Source of the DNA: an uncultured Bacteroidales bacterium
GTDB taxonomy: Bacteria; Bacteroidota; Bacteroidia; Bacteroidales; Bacteroidaceae
Length of the DNA stretch: 6,284 nucleotides
Assembly (NCBI GenBank): GCA_945871755.1
Contig: CAMBWV010000064.1
Coordinates: forward strand, 1-6,284
Reading direction: 5' to 3'
The position numbers and the translations under genes are program-made. Below the pieces are notes generated by a model. It searched no databases. It saw only the letters and a list, made by a program, of their open reading frames with translations, and was not told where the DNA came from. Positions 5,478-6,284 of this stretch are shown in pieces (within the stretch, counting starts at the first letter, position 1; every line of letters begins with the position of its first letter).

Positions 5478-6284
5478 CTATTTCACTAGTACTTTCCAGT
5501 TGCGCAAAGCGCCATCCGCGGCCACTAGGCGCACGAGATATACGCCTGGCGCGGAAACCTGCAACTGCGCCTGACCATTTACCTCGCACTGATGCACGAG
5601 TTGGCCTGCGGGGGAGAACACTTCGGCTGTGCCCCAAGCATTCGCCAACTGAATCTGGCGGGCAGAGAGGTGCAGGAGGGCGGCAGAGAGGGCGGCAGGT
5701 GCTTCGTCGATGCCCGTAACGGTCGTGTTGCCATTGAAATGGAAGGCCACGGGAACCGTTTCGCTGCCTCCGCGGAATACGGCGGCGATACCGTAGTCAT
5801 GTGCGCCCGCAGGAGCGTTGGTATCAAAGAAGAGGAGGTTGCCCGTGGTGCCGACCTCGTGACCGTCGCGGTAGATGCGGAAGCCGACAGGGAATTGCAA
5901 CTGGCTCGTGGGGTCGGTCACCACGTCGTCCAGGCCCGTGATGGCCGTTGCAGACTTGGGCGTGGGATAGGAGAGTTCGGCGCTGACGTACCAGTGGCCT
6001 TGCGGATCTTGGGCTTCCTCCCACGTGTCGCCCGACTTGAGGAGGCAACCGCCGTTCTGGTAGGGGCCGATGTCCGTCATGAGTTCCAGTTGCTTGCTGG
6101 TGCTCTTCAGATGTGCACCTATATAATAGGTACGTCCCTTGATAATGGTCACGGGATCCGTTAGGGCCACACGGGTCCAAGCACTCGCACCAAATTCTTC
6201 GGCCTTACGACTCGAAACGAGGGTGGGATTCTGGCCGTTCTTGTCCGTCTGCCATACGCGCACCTCGTAACTAGACGTGGCGGG
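5478..6284 (-). CDS. C-terminal part of a secreted T9SS substrate (type A sorting domain); partial
   Basis: The frame is open to the right edge (last seven codons read PATSSYE), so the window holds only the last 268 residues. An in-frame GTG at 6261-6263 is internal, not the start. Three regions can be seen. The first is a beta-rich module (YEVRVW..., AWTRVALTDPVTIIKGRTYYIGAHL, W..A..P.GHWYVS) like those in Bacteroidales surface proteins and peptidases. The second is a fibronectin-III-like module (VGFRIYRDGHEVGTT, HDYGIAAVFRGGSETVPV). The third, the last 75 or so residues, has the hallmarks of a Por secretion tail: AEVFSPAGQLVH, SAPGVYLVRL and a final KVLVK. Such domains direct export through the type IX system and are removed on anchoring or release. 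The enzymatic or adhesive part lies outside the window, so the function is unknown. The gene converges on the receptor gene. Confidence 0.88.
   Translation of the reverse strand, partial: PATSSYEVRVWQTDKNGQNPTLVSSRKAEEFGASAWTRVALTDPVTIIKGRTYYIGAHLKSTSKQLELMTDIGPYQNGGCLLKSGDTWEEAQDPQGHWYVSAELSYPTPKSATAITGLDDVVTDPTSQLQFPVGFRIYRDGHEVGTTGNLLFFDTNAPAGAHDYGIAAVFRGGSETVPVAFHFNGNTTVTGIDEAPAALSAALLHLSARQIQLANAWGTAEVFSPAGQLVHQCEVNGQAQLQVSAPGVYLVRLVAADGALRNWKVLVK

Overview
The window most likely comes from a fairly G+C-rich member of the Bacteroidales, perhaps the Porphyromonas, Prevotella or Tannerella side of the order. Four signs support this. The partial gene on the right ends in a type IX secretion (Por) sorting domain. 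The kinase on the left has the Bacteroidetes Wzc layout with a C-terminal YG-repeat tail. Both complete genes start behind an A/T-rich stretch with no Shine-Dalgarno sequence. Minus-strand promoter candidates match the Bacteroidetes -33/-7 pattern (TTTG, about 20 bases, TAnnTTTG). The genus is an inference.

Layout, left to right. Positions 1-83 are a G+C-rich tandem-repeat stretch with no recognisable gene. Positions 84-2465 (minus) encode a complete Wzc/Ptk1-type polysaccharide co-polymerase fused to a BY-kinase. Positions 2466-3270 are an 805-base divergent intergenic region, and the most information-rich non-coding part of the window. It holds two minus-strand promoter candidates, an intrinsic terminator lying immediately downstream of the outer promoter, a run of palindromes, and a hairpin-rich leader in front of the next gene. 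Positions 3271-5376 (plus) encode a complete BtuB-like TonB-dependent outer-membrane receptor with an unusually long N-terminal signal region. Positions 5377-5477 are a convergent gap with a strong two-tier terminator hairpin. Positions 5478-6284 (minus) are the C-terminal part of a secreted T9SS substrate that continues past the right edge.

The three genes are separate transcription units (divergent, then convergent), so they do not form an operon. All concern the cell envelope: polysaccharide assembly at the inner membrane, TonB-driven uptake at the outer membrane, and a protein exported across the outer membrane. No complete new multi-gene system is visible. The most unusual item is the promoter followed at once by a terminator at about 2937-3020, which predicts either a very short RNA or an attenuated leader upstream of the kinase gene.
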